Assembly: GCA_020846745.1 (NCBI GenBank)
Contig: JADLDI010000057.1
Span: 32,698 to 96,697, forward strand
Length of the DNA stretch: 64,000 nt
Source: Bryobacterales bacterium
Lineage (GTDB): Bacteria; Acidobacteriota; Terriglobia; Bryobacterales; Bryobacteraceae
Direction of reading: 5' to 3'
This document shows positions 27,329 through 35,641 of this stretch, in pieces (position 1 is the stretch's first letter; every line of letters begins with the position of its first letter). The notes beneath the pieces were generated by a model. It was not told the DNA's origin and ran no database searches. It saw nothing but the letters and a program-made list of their open reading frames with translations. A program made the translations under genes and the position numbers.

Positions 27329-28312
27329 TTAGCCGGCCAGCCCTGGTACGCCCCCAACGGTGGGTGCAAGCTTGACAGCTCTTACGATCGCCTGTTCCAC
27401 CGCTTCCGCCGCCGCCACCCCTAATGCCATCAGATCCGCCTGCTTCGTGCCGGCGCTGAGGGCGAACACGACATCGCCATCCGCCGTTGTCCACACCGGC
27501 GAGATCGACCGCGCCATCCCGATGCTCCCCAACGCCGCCAGCTTCGAAGCGGCCACCTTGTTCAGCCGCGCGTTCGTCGCCACAACGACCAGTGTCGTGT
27601 TGCCCCCGGTCCGCGACCGTGCCCGTGTGCCCCGCTTCAGCACGGCCGCCGAATCGGCAAACTCCTGCGATGCTGCCGATACCCGCGTCCCCGCCAAGAT
27701 CTTGCCCGTCGCCGGTTCGCGCACATCCCCCAGCGCGTTCACCACCGCCAGCGCCGAAACCAGCACACCCGCGTAACTCCCCTCGAGCGCCACCGTCGCC
27801 GTCCCCAACCCGGACTTCATGGCATGCGACATCCCCATCACTTTGCCCACCGTGGCGCCCGTGCCCGCGCCGACGGCGCCTTCCTTCACGGCTTCCTCGC
27901 CTGCCTTCCCGGCATCCGCGCTCGCCGCCGCTGCCGCCGCTTCGCCCATCTCGCGCGTAGGCCGCGCGTTCGGCTTCCCGATGCCGAGGTCGTAAATCAC
28001 AGCGCCCGCCACGAGCGGCACCACGGCCGATGGCATCTTGTACCCGATGCCGCGAGCCTCGAGCACCCGGCGCACACCGCTCGCCGACTCCAGACCATAA
28101 GCGCTTCCGCCCGTCAGCACGATCGCGTGAATCCGCTCCGTCACGTGGCCCGGCGTCAGTAGATCCCATTCCGTCGACCCCGTCGCCGACCCTCTGATGT
28201 CAATCCCGCCCACCGCCCCGTTCGGACACAGGATCGCCGTACAACCGGTTACGCCCTGCAGGTCGGTCGCGTGGCCCACCAGAATCCCGTCTATATCGGT
28301 GAGCCCTTTCAT
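27329..28312 (-). CDS. P1-family peptidase (DmpA/L-aminopeptidase-D-esterase type)
   Basis: 327 aa, near the usual length. Family blocks: D-G-I-L-V-G-H-A-T at the start, V-L-T-G-G-S-A-Y-G-L-E-S-A-S-G-V, and the autoprocessing region G-G-N-T-T-L-V-V-V-A-T-N-A, where a Thr/Ser nucleophile is exposed by self-cleavage. The C-terminus has G-M-A-R-S-I-S-P-V-W-T and G-D-V-V-F-A-L-S. Members cleave N-terminal residues of short or beta-peptides. No signal peptide, so probably cytoplasmic. It is divergent from mlaE. Confidence 0.9.
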   Translation of the reverse strand: MKGLTDIDGILVGHATDLQGVTGCTAILCPNGAVGGIDIRGSATGSTEWDLLTPGHVTERIHAIVLTGGSAYGLESASGVRRVLEARGIGYKMPSAVVPLVAGAVIYDLGIGKPNARPTREMGEAAAAAASADAGKAGEEAVKEGAVGAGTGATVGKVMGMSHAMKSGLGTATVALEGSYAGVLVSALAVVNALGDVREPATGKILAGTRVSAASQEFADSAAVLKRGTRARSRTGGNTTLVVVATNARLNKVAASKLAALGSIGMARSISPVWTTADGDVVFALSAGTKQADLMALGVAAAEAVEQAIVRAVKLAPTVGGVPGLAG

Positions 28313-28330
28313 AGTTACAAGTCCAACCGT

Positions 28331-28340
28331 ATGCTAGCAT
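28331..28340. promoter_or_regulatory. Perfect 10-bp palindrome between divergent genes
   Basis: ATGCTAGCAT at 28331-28340 lies in the 46-bp gap between the P1 peptidase start and mlaE. A palindrome in so short a divergent spacer could bind a dimeric regulator, but a 10-bp palindrome can also arise by chance. Confidence 0.25.
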
Positions 28341-28358
28341 CGCCATTAGAAACCCATC

Positions 28359-29120
28359 GTGCTCGACATCCTCAAAGGCCCTCTCTACACGATCCAGGGT
28401 TTCGTCCTGCTGAGTGGCCGCGCGCTTTTGAACATTCTTCGCTCGCCCCACTACCTGAACGACATCTTCCTCCAGATGGACATTATCGGCGTGGGCAGCC
28501 TGCCGCTCATCCTGCTCACCGGTCTGTTCACCGGCGCCGTCATCACGTTGCAGATGTCCAAAACCCTCAACCAGTACGGCGCCCAGGGCGAGGTCGGCAC
28601 GATTGTCGCTGTTACCCTCGTCCGCGAACTCGGCCCCGTGCTGACAGCGCTGCTGGTTGCCGGCCGCAACGCCTCCGGCATGGCCAGCGAACTGGGCTCG
28701 ATGAAAGTGACTGAGCAGATCGACGCCATGCGCGCCCTCGGCACCGATCCGGTCAAGAAACTGGTCACCCCGCGCCTTGTCGCCACGGCCACGATGCTGC
28801 CGCTGCTCACGATCATTGCCGACTTTATGGGCCTGGTCGGCGGCTACCTGGTAGCCTCCGTGATGCTCACGCTCACCACGCCGACGCAGTTCTGGTCTTC
28901 CGCTTATCAGGCGCTTGGCTTTTCAGACGTGCTGCAAGGGCTTGTCAAACCATTTACGTTTGCCATGATCATCGCGCTGGTCGGCTGCCATTACGGCATC
29001 GAAACCTCAGGCGGAACGCAAGGCGTCGGGCGTGCCACCACACAGGCCGTAGTCGTCTCTTCCGTCTGGATCATTGTTCTCACCTTCTTCATCGGAAAGA
29101 TCTTCGTCTCGTTGACCTGA
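28359..29120 (+). CDS. mlaE: Mla-type ABC transporter permease
   Basis: 253 aa from the GTG at 28359. The MlaE/YrbE fold is recognisable: N-terminal amphipathic helix, then several TM helices with V-R-E-L-G-P-V-L-T-A-L-L-V-A-G-R, S-E-L-G-S-M-K-V-T-E-Q-I-D-A-M-R-A-L-G, and the late G-C-H-Y-G-I-E-T-S-G-G-T-Q-G-V-G-R-A-T-T. It is the inner-membrane core of a lipid transporter acting with the ATPase and the MCE protein encoded next (gap 0 and 6 bp). Family knowledge: such systems move phospholipids between the membranes. Confidence 0.93.
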   Translation: MLDILKGPLYTIQGFVLLSGRALLNILRSPHYLNDIFLQMDIIGVGSLPLILLTGLFTGAVITLQMSKTLNQYGAQGEVGTIVAVTLVRELGPVLTALLVAGRNASGMASELGSMKVTEQIDAMRALGTDPVKKLVTPRLVATATMLPLLTIIADFMGLVGGYLVASVMLTLTTPTQFWSSAYQALGFSDVLQGLVKPFTFAMIIALVGCHYGIETSGGTQGVGRATTQAVVVSSVWIIVLTFFIGKIFVSLT

Positions 29121-29969
29121 GTGAGAATCCCGATGACCGCCGCCCCCGCCAGCACCCCTACCGGCTCCGTTCTGCGCTTTGAGAACGTTACGGTTCGTTT
29201 CGGGGACAACGCCGTTCTCAAGAACCTGAACCTCACTCTTGAAGAAGCCGACACGGTGGTGATCCTGGGCAGCGCCGGCTCCGGCAAAACCGTGCTGCTC
29301 AAAACCGCGCTCGGCTTGATCCGCCCCGACGAAGGTTCCGTCTACCTGTTCGGCACCCGCACCGACGGCATGCGCGAGGAGGATATGGTGGAGCTTCGTT
29401 CGCGCCTCGGTATCCTTTTCCAGGAAGGCGGCCTCTTCGACTCGCTCACAATCGAAGAAAACGTCGCCTATCCGCTGCTCAACCAGAAATCGCTCGCCTG
29501 CCCGCCCGAAGATGTGCTGCCGCGCGTCACGGAAGCGCTGCGCTTCGTCGAACTCGCCCATACGCTCGAAAAAGTTCCCAGTGAACTCTCCGGAGGCATG
29601 CGCCGCCGCGTCGGCATCGCCCGCGCCATCGTCACGCAACCCGCCCTTCTCCTATATGATTCGCCCACCGCCGGCCTCGATCCGATCACCGCCAACACCA
29701 TCATGGCCTTGATCGCCAAGGAGCGCGATTTGCGCCGCACCACCACCGCCATCGCCACCCACCGCTACCAGGACGGGCAACTCCTGGCCAATTATCGCTA
29801 CAATGGCGACACCGCCGGCCTGCAGGCGGTCGACCCGGCTCGCGACGATCTGCGCACGCGCTTTATCGTGCTGAAAGACGGTGAGTTGGTGTTTGAGGGA
29901 ACGCAGGCGGAATTGGAAGCGAACACGGATAGCTACATTTCCAAGTTCGCCAAGCGTTTGTCAGAATAG
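29121..29969 (+). CDS. mlaF: Mla-type ABC transporter ATPase with altered Walker B
   Basis: 282 aa; GTG at 29121 (ATG at 29133 is possible). Walker A is G-S-A-G-S-G-K-T at residues 50-57, Q-loop in L-F-Q-E-G-G-L-F-D-S-L-T, signature L-S-G-G-M-R-R-R-V-G. Walker B reads L-L-L-Y-D-S-P-T-A-G-L-D-P: Asp180 is present but the catalytic glutamate is replaced by Ser181. The base triplet is TCG, two changes from a Glu codon. The tail after residue 220 carries the long extension seen in MlaF-like proteins. It should drive MlaE-MlaD lipid transport; the Ser may mean that another residue polarises the water. Confidence 0.9.
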   Translation: MRIPMTAAPASTPTGSVLRFENVTVRFGDNAVLKNLNLTLEEADTVVILGSAGSGKTVLLKTALGLIRPDEGSVYLFGTRTDGMREEDMVELRSRLGILFQEGGLFDSLTIEENVAYPLLNQKSLACPPEDVLPRVTEALRFVELAHTLEKVPSELSGGMRRRVGIARAIVTQPALLLYDSPTAGLDPITANTIMALIAKERDLRRTTTAIATHRYQDGQLLANYRYNGDTAGLQAVDPARDDLRTRFIVLKDGELVFEGTQAELEANTDSYISKFAKRLSE

Positions 29970-29975
29970 GGGAAG

Positions 29976-31049
29976 ATGCCGTCCGCGAATAAGGTTGCCT
30001 GGGCTCAGCTTCGTGTCGGCATCGTCGCCGCGGTCGCCATGATCCTGCTGGCCGCGCTGGTGTTGCTCATCACCGGCCGGACCAGTTTCTTCGCCCCCAA
30101 AGCCAACCTCTATACCTTTTTGAAAGACTCGGCGGCGCTCGCCAGCGGCGCGAACGTCCGCATCAACGGCATCCTCGCCGGCCGCGTCGCTTCCGTGGAA
30201 CTCACCGGCTCGACGCAACCGGATCGCGTCGTCAAGGTAACGCTCGAAGTGGAACGGCGGCTGTTGCCGCAAATACCGTCCAACTCCATCGCCGCCATGG
30301 CGGCTGAGAATCTGCTTGGATCGAAGTACATCAACATCCAAAAGGGCGATAGCCCCGTGCCGGTACAACCAGGGGCTGAACTGAAGGCGAAAGACACGTC
30401 GGAGTTCGACGAGGTGCTGCGCTCTTCCTACAACCTGTTGGGCGGCCTGCGCGCCACGCTCGAACGCATCGACCGTATCGTCGCCGTCGTCGAAAGCGGC
30501 GAAGGGTCTATCGGCAAGCTCATCTTCGACACCCAGCTTTACAACAACCTCAATCGCACCGCCGGCGAAGCCAATCGCCTCATGGCCCAGATCAACAGCG
30601 GCCAAGGCACCATCGGCAAGTTGATGTACGACGATGCCATCGTTACCGATGTCCGCAACTCCATCGCCCGGTTCAACGTCCTGCTCGACGATCTGCAAGC
30701 GGGCAAAGGCACCGCCGGGAAGCTCTTGAAAGACGAGAAACTGTACGCCGAACTGCGCAGCACAATGGCCGAATACCGCAAAATTGCCGCGGACCTCAAT
30801 TCCGGCAAAGGCACCGCCGGCAAGCTCTTGAAAGACGAAGACCTGCACAAGCAGATCCTCGCCACCATGAACCGGGTCGACACGCTGTTCGACAAGATCA
30901 ACTCCGGCCAGGGAACCCTCGGTCAACTGGTCGTCAACCCCCAGATGTACGAGTCGCTCAACGGGGCCTCGCGCGAAATCCACGAGTTCCTCAAAGCGTT
31001 CCGGTCGAATCCGAAGAAATATCTCTCTATCAAGCTGAACCTGTTCTAG
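29976..31049 (+). CDS. mlaD: MCE-domain lipid-transfer protein with five 34-residue C-terminal repeats
   Basis: 357 aa. One TM helix (about residues 14-34) anchors it to the inner membrane. The MCE domain covers about 42-125 (Y-T-F-L-K-D-S-A-A-L-A-S-G-A-N-V-R-I-N-G). From residue 175 a motif G-x-G-[ST]-x-G-[KQ]-L recurs at 175, 209, 243, 277 and 311, exactly every 34 residues, separated by helices. Such periodic tails are expected to form a helical tunnel or stack. It completes mlaEFD; the usual MlaB and MlaC partners are not in the window. Confidence 0.92.
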   Translation: MPSANKVAWAQLRVGIVAAVAMILLAALVLLITGRTSFFAPKANLYTFLKDSAALASGANVRINGILAGRVASVELTGSTQPDRVVKVTLEVERRLLPQIPSNSIAAMAAENLLGSKYINIQKGDSPVPVQPGAELKAKDTSEFDEVLRSSYNLLGGLRATLERIDRIVAVVESGEGSIGKLIFDTQLYNNLNRTAGEANRLMAQINSGQGTIGKLMYDDAIVTDVRNSIARFNVLLDDLQAGKGTAGKLLKDEKLYAELRSTMAEYRKIAADLNSGKGTAGKLLKDEDLHKQILATMNRVDTLFDKINSGQGTLGQLVVNPQMYESLNGASREIHEFLKAFRSNPKKYLSIKLNLF

Positions 31050-31076
31050 GCGCGCCCGATCCCCTTTGCATCACCC

Positions 31077-32537
31077 ATGATTCTGGAGATTTTTCTCTGT
31101 TGTTCACCCGCCGACAGGCCGGTAGCCGACATTATTGCGGCACGCCTGTCGCATGGCGCGGAAGCCATCGTCACCGTGGACGACGGCGCTGCCGAAAGCG
31201 TCGCCTCGAAATGGGAAGGCGGGCTCTCTTCTGCCGCCATCCTGCTGCTGCTCTCGCCCGATTCCGTTCCACCCCGTGTCAGCCGCGACCATTGGGGCGA
31301 CTTGCTCGATCATGCCGGCGGTAACACCCAGCCGCCGGTCGCGACGGTACTCTTGAAAGATTGCGGCTACCCCCGCATTCTCGATCGCAAGAACTTCTTC
31401 CGCTGGAACGCCAACACTCCCGAGGTCCTCCGCGACCTCGAACGTTGGGTCCTGCAGTTGCACCAGCTTCCCGCTGAGCGCACCTTCACGCCCGCCCGTC
31501 TCTTCTGGTTTGAAGGACGCGAGCAGGAACTTAGCGACCTATGGGAAGCGTTGGTCGACCGTTCCGGCGCTGCCGCCCTCGTGAATCCCGCGCCGGCAAG
31601 CGGCAAGACAAGCCTTGCCCAGGAATTCGCGCGTCAGGCCGCCGCCAACTTCCGCGATGTGATCTGGATCGGCTGCGGCCCGCGCTCCGCTGCGTCGGTG
31701 CTCGCCGAACTAGCCGGCCGCGTAGGCGGTTCCGACTTTAGCCCCGATCCCAACCAGGCCTTCGCCGAGATGTTGGAAACAGCCGGGCGCCACCGGGTCT
31801 TGCTGGTCCTCGACGATTTTCGCGATCAGTTCGCTATTCCCTCAGCCCCGCCGGGCCGGGCATCCCTGCTCGTCACCACCCGATCGAAGCCGGCGGGCGG
31901 CATCGCCACGGTGCGCGTTGAGGCAGCCGGAACCGTGTCCCCGACGTTACCGGAAGAAGAGGTCGACCACGGCCTATGGCGCGCCTGTGCGGTCTGCAAC
32001 CCCACCGGATTTCCCATCGATCTGGCAGTCCGCATCGCCAACCTCAGCCAGAAGGAAGCATCCGCCGCCTGTAGCCGTCTGATCGCCCAGCGCCTGCTCG
32101 ACCCCTGCGATGCCGCCGCTCGCTTCGTTCGCCTGAACGCCCACTCGATGGCCGCCGCCGGCGAAGTCGCATTGACACGCGAACGCCTGCAGCATGCCCA
32201 GACGATCCTCGAAATAATCAAACAAGCGGGCAATTCTCCTGACCTCAATCAGGACTACGTACCCGAACTCCTGCCCGCATTTCAATACGCGAACGAAGCC
32301 AACTGGCAGCTAGCCTGCAATATCGCCAAGCGCGCTGCCGCCCTGCTCCGCCGCCACCACCGTGTCGCCGAAGCGGTCGAAATGCTGGTAGCCCTCCGCG
32401 ACGCCGCCGACGGCAGAGCCGACTGGCAAATCTCCGACGAATGCGCCTGGGAACTCTCCTGGATCCGCGGCGTCCCCTATCGCGGCGCACCTCGCCTGGC
32501 CGGCACAGGCAATCAATTGAGTTTGGATTTCAGTTAG
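31077..32537 (+). CDS. TIR-like / NB-ARC (STAND) ATPase
   Basis: 486 aa. Residues of about 1-130 look like a TIR domain: E-I-F-L-C-C-S-P-A-D-R-P-V-A-D-I-I at the start, then W-E-G-G-L-S-S-A-A-I-L-L-L-L-S-P-D-S-V and R-D-H-W-G-D-L-L. In the last motif the conserved catalytic Glu region has Asp, so NADase activity is uncertain. Walker A (N-P-A-P-A-S-G-K-T-S-L-A) lies at residues 168-179, Walker B (V-L-L-V-L-D-D-F) near 242-249, and L-L-V-T-T-R-S matches NB-ARC sensor I. The C-terminal 150 residues are helical, perhaps TPR-like. Family knowledge links TIR-STAND proteins to signalling or phage defence. It stands 27 bp after mlaD. Confidence 0.65.
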   Translation: MILEIFLCCSPADRPVADIIAARLSHGAEAIVTVDDGAAESVASKWEGGLSSAAILLLLSPDSVPPRVSRDHWGDLLDHAGGNTQPPVATVLLKDCGYPRILDRKNFFRWNANTPEVLRDLERWVLQLHQLPAERTFTPARLFWFEGREQELSDLWEALVDRSGAAALVNPAPASGKTSLAQEFARQAAANFRDVIWIGCGPRSAASVLAELAGRVGGSDFSPDPNQAFAEMLETAGRHRVLLVLDDFRDQFAIPSAPPGRASLLVTTRSKPAGGIATVRVEAAGTVSPTLPEEEVDHGLWRACAVCNPTGFPIDLAVRIANLSQKEASAACSRLIAQRLLDPCDAAARFVRLNAHSMAAAGEVALTRERLQHAQTILEIIKQAGNSPDLNQDYVPELLPAFQYANEANWQLACNIAKRAAALLRRHHRVAEAVEMLVALRDAADGRADWQISDECAWELSWIRGVPYRGAPRLAGTGNQLSLDFS

Positions 32538-33245
32538 TTAGCTCGCCCACAGCGCATCGACAATGGCCGCCGCGGCAACGCACGCAGTTTCCGTCCGCAA
32601 AATCTGATTGCCCAGCGTCACGCGATCCCAGCCGCAGTTGCGTTCGCGATCGGTCCAGCCCCCTTCAGGACCCACCAGCAACAGTACGCGGTCGGACGGC
32701 AGCCGCATCGCGGGCGCCGCCTTCACGATGGGCGTTCCACCCTCCTCATCCAGCAGCCACCGGACCTGCGCTTCCATCTTCACCGCCTGGTCGAACTTCA
32801 GCCAGTCCCCCAGTTCGGGCACACGGTCGCGCCGCGCCTGCTGGGCCGATTCCACCAGCACTTTCTCCCAGCGTTCCCGGCGCTTGTCCACCGCCTTGTC
32901 GAGTCCCCGTTCGCTGCGGTCCGCCATTACCGGAATGAACCGCTCCACCCCAAGCTCCGTGCCCTTTTCGAGAATCCATTCCATCCGCTCGAACTTCACC
33001 AGCGAAACCAGCAGCGTCAGCCGCACCTGCGCGGGCCGCGGCGACACCTCCCCCAGCACCGAAAACACCACGCGCTCCTTGTGCGCTTCCGTCACTTCCG
33101 CCAGCCACACCTGGCGATTGTCCGAGATCTCGTACTTCTCGCCGCGCTCCACACGGAGCACCCGCGTCAGGTGCTGGGCGTCCTTGCCCTTGATCTCCGC
33201 TTTATGGTTTCGAACCTCTGCTACAAAAAAGCGCCGTCGCGCCAT
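32538..33245 (-). CDS. rsmE: 16S rRNA (uracil-1498-N3)-methyltransferase
   Basis: 235 aa from the ATG at 33245; the reading to 33329 adds residues across the divergent ruvA start. N-terminal PUA-like part (R-R-F-F-V-A-E, H-L-T-R-V-L-R-V), then the SPOUT knot: L-V-K-F-E-R-M-E-W-I-L-E-K-G-T-E-L-G-V, L-L-V-G-P-E-G-G-W-T and L-G-N-Q-I-L-R-T-E-T-A. It methylates U1498 of 16S rRNA. A normally acidic E-G-G-W-T-x-x-E motif is intact. Confidence 0.94.
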   Translation of the reverse strand: MARRRFFVAEVRNHKAEIKGKDAQHLTRVLRVERGEKYEISDNRQVWLAEVTEAHKERVVFSVLGEVSPRPAQVRLTLLVSLVKFERMEWILEKGTELGVERFIPVMADRSERGLDKAVDKRRERWEKVLVESAQQARRDRVPELGDWLKFDQAVKMEAQVRWLLDEEGGTPIVKAAPAMRLPSDRVLLLVGPEGGWTDRERNCGWDRVTLGNQILRTETACVAAAAIVDALWAS

Positions 33246-33263
33246 ACTATCCTCTAGGTTCCC

Positions 33264-33866
33264 ATGATCGCTTTCCTGAGAGGCTCTTTGCTCGAGAAAC
33301 ATCCGACCCAGGTGATTATCGAGACACACGGCGTCGGGTATGACGTCACCATCCCCGTGTCCACCTTCTCCGTGTTGCCCGATCCGCCCGCTACCGCCAC
33401 CCTACGCGTGTACACGCACGTCCGCGAGGATGCCCTCCAATTGTTCGGCTTCGCCACCGTCGAAGAGAAGGCCCTCTTCGAAAAACTGATCTCCGTCTCG
33501 GGCATCGGCCCCAAACTGGCCATCACCGTACTCTCCGGACTCGCCGCGGCGGACCTCGTCGCCGCCATCCGCGGTGGTTCCATCGAACGCCTCACCCGCG
33601 TCCCCGGCATTGGCAAAAAGACGGCAGAGCGCCTGATTGTGGAACTACGAGACAAGCTGGACTCCCTAGCACCTTCAGGCGCCGCTATCGGCAAAATGCC
33701 GCTCGAACCCGCCTTATCGGACCTCGATCAGGATGTGCTGTCGGCGCTGGTGAATCTGGGAGCAGCGAAGCCGCAGGCGGAAGGGGCGATTCGGAAGGCA
33801 CGGTCGGCTGGGGCGACAACAGATTTTCAGACACTATTCCGGAAGGCGATGGAGTATTTGCGGTAG
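33264..33866 (+). CDS. ruvA: Holliday junction branch migration protein RuvA
   Basis: 200 aa. Domain I is a beta barrel (M-I-A-F-L-R-G), domain II has two helix-hairpin-helix motifs (V-S-G-I-G-P-K-L-A and V-P-G-I-G-K-K-T-A-E-R), and domain III closes with the helices that contact RuvB. RuvA tetramers bind the junction and load RuvB. ruvB and ruvC are not in the window. The gene is divergent from rsmE with 18 bp between the starts. Confidence 0.95.
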   Translation: MIAFLRGSLLEKHPTQVIIETHGVGYDVTIPVSTFSVLPDPPATATLRVYTHVREDALQLFGFATVEEKALFEKLISVSGIGPKLAITVLSGLAAADLVAAIRGGSIERLTRVPGIGKKTAERLIVELRDKLDSLAPSGAAIGKMPLEPALSDLDQDVLSALVNLGAAKPQAEGAIRKARSAGATTDFQTLFRKAMEYLR

Positions 33867-33934
33867 GTTTCTCCGCGTGCCTATGCCGCGGCGTATCTTT
33901 TCGGGGCAGTGGTGGCAATTCTGTATGAACCGGA

Positions 33935-34324
33935 ATGAATTCTCAACCGCCCGACATCCGGACGTTGTACCTGCACCACAAGGATGCAATCTACAGGTTC
34001 GTTTGGCGGCTGACGGGTTCTGCATCAGCGGCGGAAGATGTCCTGCAGGATTGCTTTATCGCCCTCCTGCGCGATCGATGCAACTACAACCCGGATAAAG
34101 CACCTGCTCGTGCGTTCCTGCTAGGCATGGCTCGGAACATCGCGCGAAAACGCTGGCGTACGGAACAACGCTGGGCACTGCTGGACGAAGAGAACTTCAG
34201 ATCTGAGCCCATCGACCCTGCGCAAGGTGAGATCGCGGATCTGGTGGCAGGCGCGATACAGTCGCTGCCGCCGTTACAACGGGAAGCGCTGATTCTATTC
34301 GAGTACGAGGAACTGTCACGTTAG
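33935..34324 (+). pseudogene. ECF sigma factor truncated in region 4
   Basis: 129 aa. Region 2 is intact (Y-R-F-V-W-R-L-T-G-S-A-S-A-A-E-D-V-L-Q-D, then N-I-A-R-K-R-W). Region 4 begins normally with L-P-P-L-Q-R-E-A-L-I-L-F-E-Y-E-E-L-S, but stops one codon later at 34322-34324, where the helix-turn-helix should follow. The -35-binding helix is therefore missing. The stop overlaps the stop of the convergent glycerate kinase gene, so a deletion probably joined the two ends. No anti-sigma gene is adjacent. Confidence 0.78.
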
Positions 34325-35640
34325 CCCACCAGCACCAGCCGGACATCCATTACATTCGTGCGCGTTGGCCCGGTCTTGATCAACCCGCCCAACGCTTCAA
34401 AATAGTGATAGGAATCGTTGCGGTTTAAGTACTCCATCGCGACCAATCCCTTACTCAATCCTTTGCTCACCGTGCTGCCATCGGCAAAAGCTCCGGCAGC
34501 ATCCGTCGGACCGTCCGTCCCATCCGTTCCGCCGCTCAGCATCAGCACATCGCGCATGCCGGCGATCTCAATCGCGCCCGCCAGCGCAAACTCCTGGCTG
34601 CGCCCGCCTAATCCATCTCCTTTGATCGTCACCGTGGTTTCTCCGCCGCTGATGATGCACGCGGGCGCCTTCACCGGACGGCCGGACGCGCGGACCTCTT
34701 TCGCCATCGCCGCATGCACGCGCGCTACATCTTTCGTCTCGCCTTCAATAAACGTCGAAATCACCAGCGTCTTGTAGCCGAGTTCGCGGGCTTTCGCTTC
34801 CGCCGCGTCCACCGCCAGCCGGTTGCTGCCCACAATCAGGTTCTGCGCTTTCCCAAACGCCGCATCGCCCTCTTTCGGCGTATCCGCGATTTCGCCCCGT
34901 AAACCAGCTTCCAGCCGCTCGCGTACGCTGGCCGGGACACGCTCCGTCAGGCCGTATTTCTTCAAGATGTCCCACGCCGTCTGGAACGTGGAATGGTCCG
35001 GCACCGTTGGACCCGACCCGATCACATCCATCGAATCGCCGATCACGTCGCTGAGCATCAGCGTGATCAGCGCCGCCGGTGCCGCTTCGCGCGCCAGTTG
35101 GCCGCCTTTGAACAGCGACAGGTGCTTCCGTAGCGCGTTCATCTCGTGGATGTTCGCACCGCATTCGAGCAGCAGCTTTGTCGTCGCCTGCTTCTCCGCG
35201 AGCGTGATCGGCGCCGCCGGCAGCGGTGTCAGCGCCGAGGCGCCGCCCGACACCAAAAAAATGACCAGGTCCGCCTTGCCCGCCTGCCGCGCCAGTTCCA
35301 CCAGCCTCCGCGCCCCGGCCACGCCCTTCTCATCCGGCACCGGATGGCCCGCCTCATGCACCGCAATGCGCTTGAGCTTCAACCCGTGGCCGTACTTGGT
35401 GTTGATGAATCCTTGGCGGATCCGGCCTTTCAGCAGCGATTCCACCGCCTGCGCCATCGCCGCCGACGCCTTGCCCGCGCCCAGCACATAGATGTTCTCA
35501 AACGTCGAAAGACGATACCGTTTCCGCCCCGCCAGCAGCCATTCGCCATCCAGCTTCAAATACCGGCGGACCGCTTCCACCGGATCGGCCGCTTGCAAGG
35601 CCGCGCGAAACATCGCGAGCGCGTCTTTTTGTAGGTTCAT
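34321..35640 (-). CDS. Glycerate kinase type II (MOFRL domain)
   Basis: 439 aa from the ATG at 35640. The N-terminal domain carries V-L-G-A-G-K-A-S-A-A-M-A and V-S-G-G-A-S-A-L, the hinge L-K-H-L-S-x-F-K-G-G-Q-L-A, and the C-terminal MOFRL domain has I-I-S-G-G-E-T-T-V-T, G-G-R-S-Q-E-F-A-L and G-T-D-G-T-D-G-P-T-D-A-A-G-A. These are the hallmarks of GckA/TtuD enzymes, which phosphorylate glycerate to 2-phosphoglycerate. It is one base downstream of aroK and likely co-transcribed. Confidence 0.93.
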   Translation of the reverse strand: MNLQKDALAMFRAALQAADPVEAVRRYLKLDGEWLLAGRKRYRLSTFENIYVLGAGKASAAMAQAVESLLKGRIRQGFINTKYGHGLKLKRIAVHEAGHPVPDEKGVAGARRLVELARQAGKADLVIFLVSGGASALTPLPAAPITLAEKQATTKLLLECGANIHEMNALRKHLSLFKGGQLAREAAPAALITLMLSDVIGDSMDVIGSGPTVPDHSTFQTAWDILKKYGLTERVPASVRERLEAGLRGEIADTPKEGDAAFGKAQNLIVGSNRLAVDAAEAKARELGYKTLVISTFIEGETKDVARVHAAMAKEVRASGRPVKAPACIISGGETTVTIKGDGLGGRSQEFALAGAIEIAGMRDVLMLSGGTDGTDGPTDAAGAFADGSTVSKGLSKGLVAMEYLNRNDSYHYFEALGGLIKTGPTRTNVMDVRLVLVG

Positions 35641-35641
35641 A

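Noticed and set aside
27228..28169. 313-aa minus-strand frame
   Set aside because: Shadow of the P1 peptidase gene; glycine/arginine-rich, without known blocks.
33246..33329. 28-residue N-terminal extension of RsmE
   Set aside because: It covers the ruvA start and lacks similarity; the ATG at 33245 gives the usual length.
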